Assembly: GCF_001612615.1 (NCBI RefSeq) | Contig: NZ_BDAU01000006.1 | Span: 124,001 to 188,000 of the forward strand | From: Nocardia amikacinitolerans NBRC 108937 | GTDB lineage: Bacteria; Actinomycetota; Actinomycetes; Mycobacteriales; Mycobacteriaceae | Length of the DNA: 64,000 nt | Direction: 5' to 3' | Shown: piece by piece, positions 24,534 to 33,589 of the stretch | Position numbering within the stretch: position 1 is the first letter of the stretch | How the letters are laid out: the number at the start of each line of letters is the position of its first letter | Translations under genes and position numbers: made by a program | The notes under the pieces: generated by a model | What the model was told of the DNA's origin: nothing | The model's input: the letters and a program-made list of their open reading frames with translations, nothing else | Database searches by the model: none

Positions 24534-25475
24534 TCAGGCGTCTTTCGCGACGCGGAAGCCGAGGTTGCCGGTCGAGGAGACCGGCTCGCTGCCCTGGCGG
24601 GCGGACACGCGATACCGGCGGCAGTAGGACAGGTGGCAGAGGTAGGAACCGCCGCGCATGACACGTCCGGCTCCCCTGGTGGGGCCGGTCGGGTTCTGCG
24701 CGGGGCTGTGCCGGTAGTAGCCGGGAGAGAACCAGTCGGCGCACCATTCCCACACGTTGCCGGTGACGTTGTGCAGCCCGAATGCGTTGGGCGCGAAGGC
24801 ATCGACGGGCATGGTGCCCAGGTGCGCCCCGGGATCGGTGCGGGGAAACCTGCCCTGGAAGACGTTCATCCTGCGTTCGCCGTCGGGCTCGAGGTCAGGT
24901 CCCCAGGGAAACGGATCGGTGGAACCGGCGCGCGCCGCGTACTCCCACTCGGCTTCCGTCGGCAGGCGCGTGCCCGACCACGTGCAGAACGCCTGGGCGT
25001 CCTCCCACGAGACATGAACCACCGGGTGGTCGAGGATGTCGTCGACACTCGAATCCGGCCCGAACGGGTGCCGCCAATCCGCCCCCTCCATCTGCCGCCA
25101 CCACGGCGCGCCGACAACGCTCCTCGTCGGCGGCGTGTCTTTCGGAAGCTGGCCCGCGAAGACGAACGACCAGCCGTAGCGTTCGGCGTCGGTGCGGTAC
25201 CCGGTGGCGTCGACGAAAGCCGCGAAACTCGCGTTGGTGACGGCGTATTCATCGATGGCGAACGAGTCGACGGTCACCTCGTGGCGGGGACCTTCACCGT
25301 CGCCCGGATAGGCCCACGCGCTGTCGTCGCCCATGAGGAACGTCCCGCCGGGAAGGGACGCCAGCGAGGCAGAAGCCTGGCCGCCGCTCACCACCCCGGT
25401 CGCGGCGTCGCTTCGAGCGTTCCGTCGAGCGGTTGGCGCACAGCAGCCCGCGGCCTGATTGCCGGTGTGTTCCAT
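24534..25475 (-). CDS. Formylglycine-generating enzyme (SUMF1 family)
   Basis: 313 residues from ATG 25475, chosen because the upstream open frame looks non-coding and this ATG has a GAGAGGA ribosome-binding site. The FGE fold is evident: 'LPGGTFLMGDDSAWAYPGDGEGPRHEVTVDSFAIDEYAVTNASFAAFV', 'HPVVHVSWEDAQAFCTWSG', 'RLPTEAEWEYAARAG', 'GNVWEWCADW', and the active-site region 'MRGGSYLCHLSYCRRYRVSARQG', holding the Cys pair that binds copper in actinobacterial FGEs. It oxidises a cysteine of sulfatases to formylglycine. No sulfatase is encoded nearby, so the client lies elsewhere. Cytoplasmic. Confidence 0.9.
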   Translation of the reverse strand: MEHTGNQAAGCCAPTARRNARSDAATGVVSGGQASASLASLPGGTFLMGDDSAWAYPGDGEGPRHEVTVDSFAIDEYAVTNASFAAFVDATGYRTDAERYGWSFVFAGQLPKDTPPTRSVVGAPWWRQMEGADWRHPFGPDSSVDDILDHPVVHVSWEDAQAFCTWSGTRLPTEAEWEYAARAGSTDPFPWGPDLEPDGERRMNVFQGRFPRTDPGAHLGTMPVDAFAPNAFGLHNVTGNVWEWCADWFSPGYYRHSPAQNPTGPTRGAGRVMRGGSYLCHLSYCRRYRVSARQGSEPVSSTGNLGFRVAKDA

Positions 25476-25739
25476 GGCCGTCCTCTCCCACGTCCGGGCG
25501 GGCTCGGGCCCGCCGGGAATTGGCGCCGAGTTGTCGACGACGACCTCGAGATAGTAGCTCGAAGTGTGCTGGCATTTGCCGAATCGGCGCACGTCGACGC
25601 TGCGCGACCAGCCATCGGCCCCCAGCTTCGCGCCCCGGTGCAGCCGCACCGACGCAGCGCCTGCGGGTGAACCGGCACATGTGGCGCGTCCGCTTCGTAA
25701 GCGATCCAGCCCGCAGGTGAGGCCCGGAGCCAGCCCGGT

Positions 25740-26081
25740 TCAGGCTGCGTCGGTGTGGTGGCTGGTGAAGTTGACTCGAGTGTCGTCGGCGTCGAGGGCG
25801 ATGTTGAGGGTGGCGTCCAAGGCGTCGGCGAGTTTTGCGAGCAGGGGGAGGGTCGGCACGGTGTCGGACCCTTCGATGCGCGAGATTTTGGCTTGGGTCA
25901 GGCCCGCCCGTTCAGCGAGATCGGCCTGGGTGAGCCCGAGTTCGGTGCGGCGGTCGTAAACGGCTTTGGCCAGTGCCATGGAGAGCCGGATTTCCCGGCG
26001 AGCCTCGGTGACATCCTCGGGTTCGGTGTAGCCCTCGGCGATTTTGCGCTCCCGGAGGGTCTTCCAGCGTGCGTGGCTCAT
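25740..26081 (-). CDS. HigA-like antitoxin (XRE helix-turn-helix)
   Basis: 113 residues from ATG 26081, overlapping the toxin stop by 4 bases (ATGA). The C-terminal half is an XRE-type helix-turn-helix: 'YDRRTELGLTQADLAERAGLTQAKISRIEGSDTVPTLPLLAKLADALD', about residues 46-95. The N-terminal part (KTLRERKIAEGYTEPED) is the region likely to bind the toxin. Order toxin-then-antitoxin is the HigBA arrangement. It should bind its toxin and repress the pair's promoter (26474-26493). Confident as to family; antitoxin role from the neighbour. Confidence 0.85.
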   Translation of the reverse strand: MSHARWKTLRERKIAEGYTEPEDVTEARREIRLSMALAKAVYDRRTELGLTQADLAERAGLTQAKISRIEGSDTVPTLPLLAKLADALDATLNIALDADDTRVNFTSHHTDAA

Positions 26082-26461
26082 CGGTCCAGTTCTCCTCTCT
26101 CGATCGTGCGGACGAATTCTTCGTGTGCCGGTTCGTGTTCTGCCTGGCAAGTCTGCTGGGCAAGCTTCGCACGTTTGACCTCGGCATCTTCTCTCATCCG
26201 GGTCTTGCGGAAGACCGTCAGCAGGACGGCTCGTCGCCCTGGTGCAAGCCAGTAGGTGATACGAATGGCGGCACCTTCCAGCGTTGGCCGCAGTTCGCGG
26301 ACTCCGTCGCCGAGGTGTCGTGCGTAGGGCTCACCAAGCGAGTCTGCTTGCTCGGCGAGTAGGCCCACATATTCGTCGATCTTGAGGAAGTGCCTGACTG
26401 GCAGCGCCTGTAGCCAGTCCCGAACCTCTGGCTCGATCTCGATGGTGAACAGTTCGCCCAC
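26078..26461 (-). CDS. HigB/RelE-like toxin of a type II toxin-antitoxin pair
   Basis: About 127 residues if started at the GTG at 26461; ATG 26491 is also possible but lies within the palindrome and lacks a ribosome-binding site. The sequence 'GELFTIEIEPEVRDWLQALPVRHFLKIDEYVGLLAEQADSLGEPYARHLGDGVRELRPTLEGAAIRITYWLAPGRRAVLLTVFRKTRMRE' is the Gp49/HigB type of the RelE superfamily: 'YWLAPGRRAVLLTVFRKTR' holds the conserved Arg/Lys of these ribosome-dependent mRNA interferases. A leaderless start is likely because the promoter's -10 region almost touches the GTG. Followed directly by the antitoxin gene. Confidence 0.85.
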   Translation of the reverse strand: MGELFTIEIEPEVRDWLQALPVRHFLKIDEYVGLLAEQADSLGEPYARHLGDGVRELRPTLEGAAIRITYWLAPGRRAVLLTVFRKTRMREDAEVKRAKLAQQTCQAEHEPAHEEFVRTIERGELDR

Positions 26462-26473
26462 GACGAGCACTGT

Positions 26474-26493
26474 ATATGTCGTTGACAACATAT
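26474..26493. promoter_or_regulatory. Operator/promoter of the HigBA-like pair
   Basis: ATATGT-CGTTGACA-ACATAT is a 6-base inverted repeat with an 8-base centre. Read on the minus strand it contains TTGTCAA, and TATACAG just downstream looks like a -10 box. The overlap of a palindrome with the promoter fits autorepression by the HigA-HigB complex. Confidence 0.45.
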
Positions 26494-26864
26494 CGCAAGG
26501 GTGGCGTCGACTAGAACGGGAATCTGTCGCCGAAGCTCGGATGATGACTGCGGCTCGCCCGAGTCGATGCCTTGGTGTAGCACACTTCCTGGCCTGGTCG
26601 TTGGCCCAGTATCCCTCAGCACCTTTGCTGTCGTCCGCTAGGCGGGGTGGCGCGCTACCTTCGATTGAGTCCTCGACGCACCGGCTTCGTGCTTGGATGC
26701 AAATCCAACAGAAACCTGCCATATGAGGTGCTTCTTCCGTCCGTCAGATGTCCCTCGCTACCGGCATCCTGACCTATTTTTGCGACCTGCGCTCGGCCTC
26801 GGAGTCAATGAAAGCACCAACGGGATTCGTCTCGGTCCGCATGGCAACAAACAGCGCGGCGCGG
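26492..26864. other. 373-base region without a supported gene
   Basis: Between the toxin gene and the metY gene. GC content is visibly lower than the surroundings and all frames are short or unlike coding sequence. A run 'TATTTTTGCGACC' stands at about 26776. No RNA gene or repeat was recognised. It may be a remnant of an insertion associated with the toxin-antitoxin module. Confidence 0.35.
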
Positions 26865-28192
<1,328 letters not shown>

Positions 28193-28501
28193 TCAGGCGG
28201 TGATCAGCGTGGTCTCGACCGGCGTCGGCGCGGTCGAGAGATCCAGGACCGGACAGTGCGCGTCCACGGCTCGCTGGAGTTCGGCGTAGCGTTCGGCGGG
28301 CTCCGGTCCGGTGATACGGACCGTGACGCGCACGGCCTGGAAGCCGGGACGGACGGTGTCGTCGATGCCGAAGAAGCCACGAACGTCCAGGTCGCCCTCG
28401 GCCGCCACTGCGATGTCGTCGACGGTGATGTCGAGCCGCTGCGCCCAGAACCGGTAGGTGACGACCTGGCAGGCGATCAAAGTGCTTGCGTTCGCTGTCA
28501 C
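28193..28501 (-). CDS. OsmC-family protein, N-terminal half missing
   Basis: 102 residues from a GTG at 28501. The sequence 'LIACQVVTYRFWAQRLDITVDDIAVAAEGDLDVRGFFGIDDTVRPGFQAVRVTVRITG' and 'LQRAVDAHCPVLDLSTAPTPVETTL' is the C-terminal half of an OsmC-type peroxidase, with both conserved Cys (the peroxidatic Cys in 'ACQVV' and the resolving Cys in 'HCPVLD'). The preceding N-terminal beta-sheet of about 50-60 residues is not present, and in-frame upstream sequence runs straight to the stop of the membrane-protein gene 72 bases away. It may be a truncated relic or a shortened member. It lies upstream of metY, probably in one transcript. Confidence 0.65.
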   Translation of the reverse strand: MTANASTLIACQVVTYRFWAQRLDITVDDIAVAAEGDLDVRGFFGIDDTVRPGFQAVRVTVRITGPEPAERYAELQRAVDAHCPVLDLSTAPTPVETTLITA

Positions 28502-28573
28502 GGCTACCGACGGTAGGAACCGGCCCGCCTCTTGACGAGGTTTACATTCCCGGTGAGCCGAAAGGTAGCTACC

Positions 28574-29728
28574 TCAGCGGTGCCCGCCGGAGTGATCGTG
28601 GGAGCAGGTGTCGGTGCGGCGGCCGTCAGCGGAGGTGGACGCCTGCCCCGCGCCGTGGCCTTCCAGAGCCGCGAACGGTCCGCAGTGGTGGGCGGTGATC
28701 CAGACGTGGACCATCGGATTGCCCGCGCCGGGATTGACCGAGTTGGGCGGGCAGTTGCCCTGTGCGTCGGTGACCCCGGCGACCTGAGGTCCGTTGTCGC
28801 CGGCCCGCCAGCAGAGGTTGTCGTGGACGTGCCACTGCATCAGCGGCCCGGCGTAGTCGACCAGCTCGGGGTCATCGATTTTCTTGCTCTTGGCGATGTA
28901 CATCGCCGAGACCAGGGTTCGCTTCGCGCCGTCGACCCGGTAGACCAGCGACTCGGGGTGGGTGGCGTCGAGGAATCGGTCGTCGCGGATGTAGCCGGTG
29001 TTGATGTAGTGCTCGTAGCCGGTGGCCGCGTCGCCGATGGAGCGGAAGCCCAAGGCGCCGATGGAAGCGACGTCGGCGAATGCGGGCAGCTGATCGAGGG
29101 TGCTGCGAATCAGGGCGGCCGCGCGCTGCTCCTGTTCGGCGGTCACGCCGGGCACGCCGGACAGATCGATCGGGGTCGCCGGATCGAACGGCCGCGGCCA
29201 TGCGGTGCCGGTCCCGTGGTCGGTGTGGTCGCCGGCGGCATGGGTGTGGGCGTCATCGCCGTGGCTGTGCACATGTCCTGCGCCGCCCAGCATCGCCGCG
29301 ACCGCGAGGACGCCGGCCAGACCGGCGGCGATCGCGGTCGGCGCCGTGGGCAGTGTCGCCCCGGGACGCACCAACGCGACGGTCGCACCGGCGATCGCGA
29401 GCAAGCCAAGCACCGCGCATGTGCTGTCGAGGAACTGAGGCGCCTCCGCGGTGCCGAGACCGTCGGGCCACGGCAACCCCGCGAAGCGGGTGTACCCCCA
29501 AATCGCCACCGCGACCAGGTTCACCCCGATCACCGTGGCAGGCACGACCTTTCGCGTGCTCACCGACGCCAGCAGCCCGGCCGCGCACTGCGCTGCCGCC
29601 AGCACGACCATCAGCCGGGCAAGGGTGGCGTGCTCGGTGTGCAGTCCCGCGGCGAACAGGTGCAGCGCACCCGCCCCGACCGACGCCACACCACCGAGCA
29701 GCAGGAATCCGTTGCGCCCACCAGCCAT
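28574..29728 (-). CDS. His-rich polytopic membrane protein with large C-terminal domain
   Basis: 384 residues from ATG 29728 with a GAGGAG ribosome-binding site. Five or so hydrophobic helices fill residues 5-160. Then a histidine-rich loop 'GHVHSHGDDAHTHAAGDHTDHG' follows, typical of metal-chelating segments, and a soluble C-terminal half with 'GVPGVTAEQEQRAAALIRSTLDQLPAFADVASI', 'YEHYINTGYIRDDRFLDATHPESLVYR' and 'MQWHVHDNLCWR'. It ends in 'CSHDHSGGHR'. Similar proteins exist in actinobacteria, without known function. The His stretches suggest metal (zinc or nickel) handling at the membrane; this is inference. Confidence 0.7.
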   Translation of the reverse strand: MAGGRNGFLLLGGVASVGAGALHLFAAGLHTEHATLARLMVVLAAAQCAAGLLASVSTRKVVPATVIGVNLVAVAIWGYTRFAGLPWPDGLGTAEAPQFLDSTCAVLGLLAIAGATVALVRPGATLPTAPTAIAAGLAGVLAVAAMLGGAGHVHSHGDDAHTHAAGDHTDHGTGTAWPRPFDPATPIDLSGVPGVTAEQEQRAAALIRSTLDQLPAFADVASIGALGFRSIGDAATGYEHYINTGYIRDDRFLDATHPESLVYRVDGAKRTLVSAMYIAKSKKIDDPELVDYAGPLMQWHVHDNLCWRAGDNGPQVAGVTDAQGNCPPNSVNPGAGNPMVHVWITAHHCGPFAALEGHGAGQASTSADGRRTDTCSHDHSGGHR

Positions 29729-29849
29729 GCGCGATCTCCTCTCGTCTTCCGCGGATGCTACTGCGCTGAGTCGAACTCGCGCGCCCACAACTCGTGAGAG
29801 AACTCTGTGGGTTCCGCGCCCGGCGCTTTCGGCGCCGCCCCTTGGTCGC

Positions 29850-31478
29850 TCAGTTCTGTAGTACCCGAACCTTGTCGGTCGATGCGACGGCCGGGGGAGT
29901 GTCCTCGGCGTTCGCGCGCATCGGATCCAACGCCGGATCGATGTCGATCGTGTTGCGCAGCGGACGATTCGGCAGCAGCGCGGTGGCGATCAGCGCGACG
30001 ACCGTGGCCAGCGCGGCGATCAGAAAGATGCGGCCGGTCGCGTCGCCGTAGGAGGTGCGCACGATCGTCGCGACGGGCCCGGGCAGCGCGTCGAGATTCA
30101 GGTTGCTGCCGCCGGAGGCGCCGGTGTGGATGCCCAGCTTGGCGAATCCCTCCGTGGACAGCTCGCTCACCCGGGTGGCCAGCACCGAACCGAGCACCGA
30201 GACGCCGATCGCGCCGCCGAAGGTGCGGAAGAACGCGACGCTGCTGGACGCCGCGCCGATGTTGTGCACGCTCACCGTATTCTGCACGGCGAGAACGAGA
30301 TTCTGCATCATCATGCCGACGCCGAGCCCGACGACAACCGTGTACGCGCACACCAGCCACAGGTTCGTCGCGTGATCGATGGTCGACAGCAGCGCGAATC
30401 CGACCACGAGGAGCGCGCCGCCCGCGACCACGAACCGCTTCCACTTGCCGAAGCGGGTGATCAGCTGTCCGGAGCCGACGGAGGCGATCAGCATGCCGAC
30501 GACCAGCGGGATGCTCAGCACGCCCGCCGCGGTCGGGGAGTAGCCGCGCGCCGTCTGGAAGTACTGACCGAGGAAGGTGGTCGCGCCGAACATGCCGACG
30601 CCGACGGCGACCGAGGCGATGATGGCCAGGCCGGTTGTGCGTTCGGTGACGATCGGCAGCGGGATGATCGGCGACTCGGCGCGAGCCTCCACCCACACGG
30701 TCGCGACGAGCAGCAGCACACCCGCGCCGACATACAGCGCCGACTCCCGCGAGACCCACTCGTAGTAGCCCGCCTTGCCCGCGAACGACACCCAGATCAG
30801 CAGCACCGAAACGCCCGCGGTGAGCAGTGCCGCGCCGAGCCAGTCGATCGAGACGCCCGCCTTGCGTTCGGTGGGCAGCCGCAGGGTCCGGTGCAGCAGC
30901 ACCAAGGCGATCACGGCCAGCGGCACGCAGACGAAGAAGCACCAGCGCCAGCCGAGCGGGCTGTCCACGATGACGCCGCCGAGGATCGGGCCGCCCGACA
31001 TCGACACCGCCATCACCGCGCCCATGTAGCCGGAGTACCTGCCGCGTTCGCGCGGCGCGACGATGGTGCCGATGATCGCGACGGCCAGCGCCGTCAACCC
31101 GCCCATGCCGACGCCCTGGATCACCCTGGCGACCAGCAGCAGCGCCACATTGTGGGCGAATCCCGCGACGATCGAGCCGATCACGAAGATGACGATCGCC
31201 GACTGCACGAGCAGCTTCTTGTTGAACAGGTCGGCGAACTTGCCCCAGATCGGCGTGGACGCCGCGTTGGCCAGCAGGGCCGTGGTGATGACCCACGCGT
31301 ACGCCGTCTGGGATCCCTCGAGATCGCCGATGATCGTGGGCAGCGCGGTGGCGACGATCGTGGTGCTCAACAGGGCGGTGAACAGCGCGGCCAGCAGGCC
31401 GGTCATCGCCTCGAGGACCTCGCGATGGGTCATCGCGGCCGGATCGCGCCGCGCGGGCGTCTCGACTGAACTAGACAT
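29850..31478 (-). CDS. MFS drug transporter (DHA2 family, 14 helices)
   Basis: 542 residues from ATG 31478, overlapping the MarR stop by 8 bases. A cytoplasmic head ('RRDPAAMTHREVLEAM') precedes motif D1 'LLSTTIVATALPTIIGDL' and the repeat 'WVITTALLANAASTPIWGKFADLFNKKLL', with motif A 'GKFADLFNKK' and motif C 'GRYSGYMGAVMAVSMSGGPILGG'. The total hydrophobic profile fits 14 helices, the DHA2 class of proton-driven multidrug exporters. Its position behind a marR gene with operator palindromes points to a substrate-inducible efflux pump. Substrate unknown. Confidence 0.92.
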   Translation of the reverse strand: MSSSVETPARRDPAAMTHREVLEAMTGLLAALFTALLSTTIVATALPTIIGDLEGSQTAYAWVITTALLANAASTPIWGKFADLFNKKLLVQSAIVIFVIGSIVAGFAHNVALLLVARVIQGVGMGGLTALAVAIIGTIVAPRERGRYSGYMGAVMAVSMSGGPILGGVIVDSPLGWRWCFFVCVPLAVIALVLLHRTLRLPTERKAGVSIDWLGAALLTAGVSVLLIWVSFAGKAGYYEWVSRESALYVGAGVLLLVATVWVEARAESPIIPLPIVTERTTGLAIIASVAVGVGMFGATTFLGQYFQTARGYSPTAAGVLSIPLVVGMLIASVGSGQLITRFGKWKRFVVAGGALLVVGFALLSTIDHATNLWLVCAYTVVVGLGVGMMMQNLVLAVQNTVSVHNIGAASSSVAFFRTFGGAIGVSVLGSVLATRVSELSTEGFAKLGIHTGASGGSNLNLDALPGPVATIVRTSYGDATGRIFLIAALATVVALIATALLPNRPLRNTIDIDPALDPMRANAEDTPPAVASTDKVRVLQN

Positions 31479-31968
31479 CTGCTCCCTGACTCTCCTTCGA
31501 AACCGGCTGGGGGTGCGCCGTTCCCGCGTGCTGCGCGTGCGTGGCGAGCGAATTCCTGAGCTTGCGTACCGACTCGCAGGCCTGCTCGGCCTCGTCCTCG
31601 CTCCAGTCGGCGAGGGCGGTTTGCAGTCCGCGCGCCCGCGACGCACGGACTCGGCCGAGCAGGTCGCGGCCTTCGTCGGTGACCTGGATGACGGTGGCCC
31701 TGCCGTCGCTCGGGTCGGCGTGGCGGCTGATGTAGCCGGCGGCGACCAGTTCGGTGACGTGCCTGCTCAGCGCGGACGCGCTGATGCACAGGTCGATAGC
31801 CAGGTCGCCCTGGCGGCACGGGCCCTTCGATTCGAGCGTGCCGAGCACGCCGATACCGCCCGGCAGTAGTTGTCCTTCCTCCGGATGAAGAAGGGCGATC
31901 CGGATGGCCCTGCCGATCAGGTAGAGCTCCTTGATCAGGCTTTGCGCCGTATCGGGTGACACCGGCAT
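31471..31968 (-). CDS. MarR family transcriptional regulator
   Basis: 165 residues from ATG 31968, chosen for its GGGGAG ribosome-binding site 6 bases upstream; a GTG 15 bases earlier lacks it. The winged helix is clear: 'PGGIGVLGTLESKGPCRQGDLAIDLCISASALSRHVTELVAAGYISRHADPSDGRATVIQVTDEGRDLL', with the D-x-R wing motif 'DPSDGRA'. It forms an operon with the MFS gene (8-base overlap) and two identical-arm palindromes just upstream (31992-32036) are its likely operator. A role as repressor of the pump, released by the pump's substrate, is the usual arrangement. Confidence 0.93.
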   Translation of the reverse strand: MPVSPDTAQSLIKELYLIGRAIRIALLHPEEGQLLPGGIGVLGTLESKGPCRQGDLAIDLCISASALSRHVTELVAAGYISRHADPSDGRATVIQVTDEGRDLLGRVRASRARGLQTALADWSEDEAEQACESVRKLRNSLATHAQHAGTAHPQPVSKESQGADV

Positions 31969-31991
31969 ATCCGCTCCCCGCACGAGATCAA

Positions 31992-32036
31992 TTGCTTGCA
32001 GTCAGCAACTATATTTCAATTGCTTGAGCTAAGCAA
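31992..32036. promoter_or_regulatory. Tandem MarR operator (two TTGCT-N7-AGCAA sites)
   Basis: TTGCT-TGCAGTC-AGCAA (31992-32008) and TTGCT-TGAGCTA-AGCAA (32020-32036) are two palindromes with identical arms, 28 bases apart, in an AT-rich stretch that also contains the likely marR promoter. The spacing and AT bias are typical of MarR-bound DNA. They also lie upstream of the divergent DUF1460 gene, which could share the control. Confidence 0.7.
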
Positions 32037-32119
32037 CTAAATATTCGACTTCGGGTTGTCGGGGGAGCGGGCTACGGTGGGTACCGCACTCGTGGACCGA
32101 TCGACTCTCGGGAGGCGTC

Positions 32120-32929
32120 TTGCGCACCATCGCCCGCGTACTGCTCGTTCTGCTGGCCGTCGCGTGCGGCATGGTTGTCGCGCTGCCCGTGGCGGTGGGA
32201 GCGCCGAACGCGGCGAGCATCGATGACGCCAGCGCCCGCAAGATCGACGAGCTGCTTGCTCTGCGCGCGACCGTTCCCGGTGCGACCAAGGGCGAGCTGA
32301 TCGAGCTGCTGTCGAGTCGCTTCCTCGGCACGCCCTACCAGGCGAACATGTTGGTCGGCTCCGCGACCCAACCGGAGCAGCTGGTCGTCGACCTGCGGCA
32401 GGTGGACTGCTTCACCTATCTCGACTACGTCGAGGCGCTGACCAGATCCGCGGACCGCGACCAGTTCGTCGCGAACCTGATCGAGACCCGCTACGCGGGC
32501 GGGCAGGTCGACTTCCAGCACCGTAAGCACTTCTTCACCGACTGGGCGCACACGCCTCGAATCGCCGCGACCGACATCACCGCCTCACTGACCGCCGCCG
32601 CGAGCACCGTCGGCAAGCAGCTCAACGCGAAAGGTGATGGGGGAATATATCTTCCGGGGCTTCCGGTGGTCGCCCGCGACATCACCTACATTCCGAGCGC
32701 CGCGGTGGACGAGCACGTCATCGGCCAGCTCCGCACCGGCGACTACATCGGCGCGTACGCCGACCAGCCCGGCCTGGACGTCACCCACGTCGGCATCTTC
32801 GTGACGACGCCCAACGGTCCGGTCTTCCGGAACGCGTCCTCGCTCGCCGCGAACAACCAGGTGGTGGATTCGCCGTTGCTCGATTACGTGCGGTCGACGC
32901 CGGGGATCGTGGTGCTCCGGCCGCAGTAG
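32120..32929 (+). CDS. DUF1460 family secreted amidase-like protein
   Basis: 269 residues from a TTG at 32120 with a GGGAGG ribosome-binding site. A signal peptide covers residues 1-27 (RVLLVLLAVACGMVVALPVAVGA). The region 'LSSRFLGTPYQANMLVGSA' and 'VVDLRQVDCFTYLDYVEALTRS' contains the catalytic Cys (DCFT) of the DUF1460/N-acetylmuramoyl-alanine amidase-like fold, related to NlpC/P60 peptidases. 'LDVTHVGIFV' supplies the matching His. Such proteins cut or modify cell-wall peptides outside the cell. Member length is close to the family norm of about 270. Activity not proven by sequence. Confidence 0.8.
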   Translation: MRTIARVLLVLLAVACGMVVALPVAVGAPNAASIDDASARKIDELLALRATVPGATKGELIELLSSRFLGTPYQANMLVGSATQPEQLVVDLRQVDCFTYLDYVEALTRSADRDQFVANLIETRYAGGQVDFQHRKHFFTDWAHTPRIAATDITASLTAAASTVGKQLNAKGDGGIYLPGLPVVARDITYIPSAAVDEHVIGQLRTGDYIGAYADQPGLDVTHVGIFVTTPNGPVFRNASSLAANNQVVDSPLLDYVRSTPGIVVLRPQ

Positions 32930-32979
32930 TGCTTGGTTCGCCGGAGATGACTCGGGTCCGTCTCGGCTGTGGGTGCGGC

Positions 32980-33459
32980 TCAGCCGTGCGGTCTGCGGTG
33001 GAGCCGGTGTAGTTCGCGCATCGCGCCCGCCAGTTGCGGGGCCGGACCCTCGGTGGGGACGCCCGGTGCGACCTCGTTGATCGGCAGCGATCGCACCGGC
33101 GCGGGCGGTATGCCCATCTCGCCGAGCCATTCGGTCAACTGCGCCGCCGAGCTCGCGTAGACGATGCGACCGAGACCGGCCCAGGCGTGCGCGGCCGAAC
33201 ACATCGGGCAGTGCTCGCCGGAGGTGTAGACGGTCGCGGCCGCGCGTTCGGCGGAGGTGAGGTTCGCGATCGCCCAGTGCACGAGCTCGAGCTCCGGGTG
33301 CCGCGTCGGATCGCCGCCGCCTTCCTCGTTCCGCGCCTCGGCCACGACCCGGCCCGCACTCACGAGCAGCGACCCGAACGGCGCGTTCCCGCCGTCGAGC
33401 GCCTCCCGCGCCAGGTCCACACAGCGCCGCAGGCACGCCATATCGGCATCATCGACCAT
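32980..33459 (-). CDS. Nucleoside/guanine deaminase (CDA superfamily)
   Basis: 159 residues from ATG 33459. The zinc-binding and catalytic motifs of the cytidine/deoxycytidylate deaminase fold are present: 'THPELELVHWAIANL' with the H-x-E motif (here H-P-E), and 'SGEHCPMCSAAHAWAGLGRIVYA' with the two zinc Cys of the C-x-x-C motif. The N-terminal 'LDGGNAPFGSLLVSAGRVVAEARN' is that of guanine deaminase-type enzymes. It would remove an amino group from a purine or nucleoside in the cytoplasm, with Zn. Guanine deaminase is the best guess from the length and 'GNAPFGSLLV' opening. Confidence 0.85.
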   Translation of the reverse strand: MVDDADMACLRRCVDLAREALDGGNAPFGSLLVSAGRVVAEARNEEGGGDPTRHPELELVHWAIANLTSAERAAATVYTSGEHCPMCSAAHAWAGLGRIVYASSAAQLTEWLGEMGIPPAPVRSLPINEVAPGVPTEGPAPQLAGAMRELHRLHRRPHG

Positions 33460-33589
33460 GGTCCGAGCCTAGGCCCTGTCTCGAAGCCCCATCCTGCGCC
33501 GCCGCCGATCTCACCCGGCTTCGGTCCCGGACGGGTCGTCTGTAGTGGAATCCTGACTGTCACCGAAGGTCGGTCTGGCGTGTACGTAA

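Noticed and set aside
26492-26864. Possible tRNA or small RNA in the low-GC gap next to the toxin gene
   Set aside because: No cloverleaf or T-arm sequence could be found; the similarity to tRNA-like words was by chance.
30126-31469. Long plus-strand frame opposite the MFS transporter gene
   Set aside because: Low-complexity His/Asp/Arg-rich translation typical of an antisense shadow.
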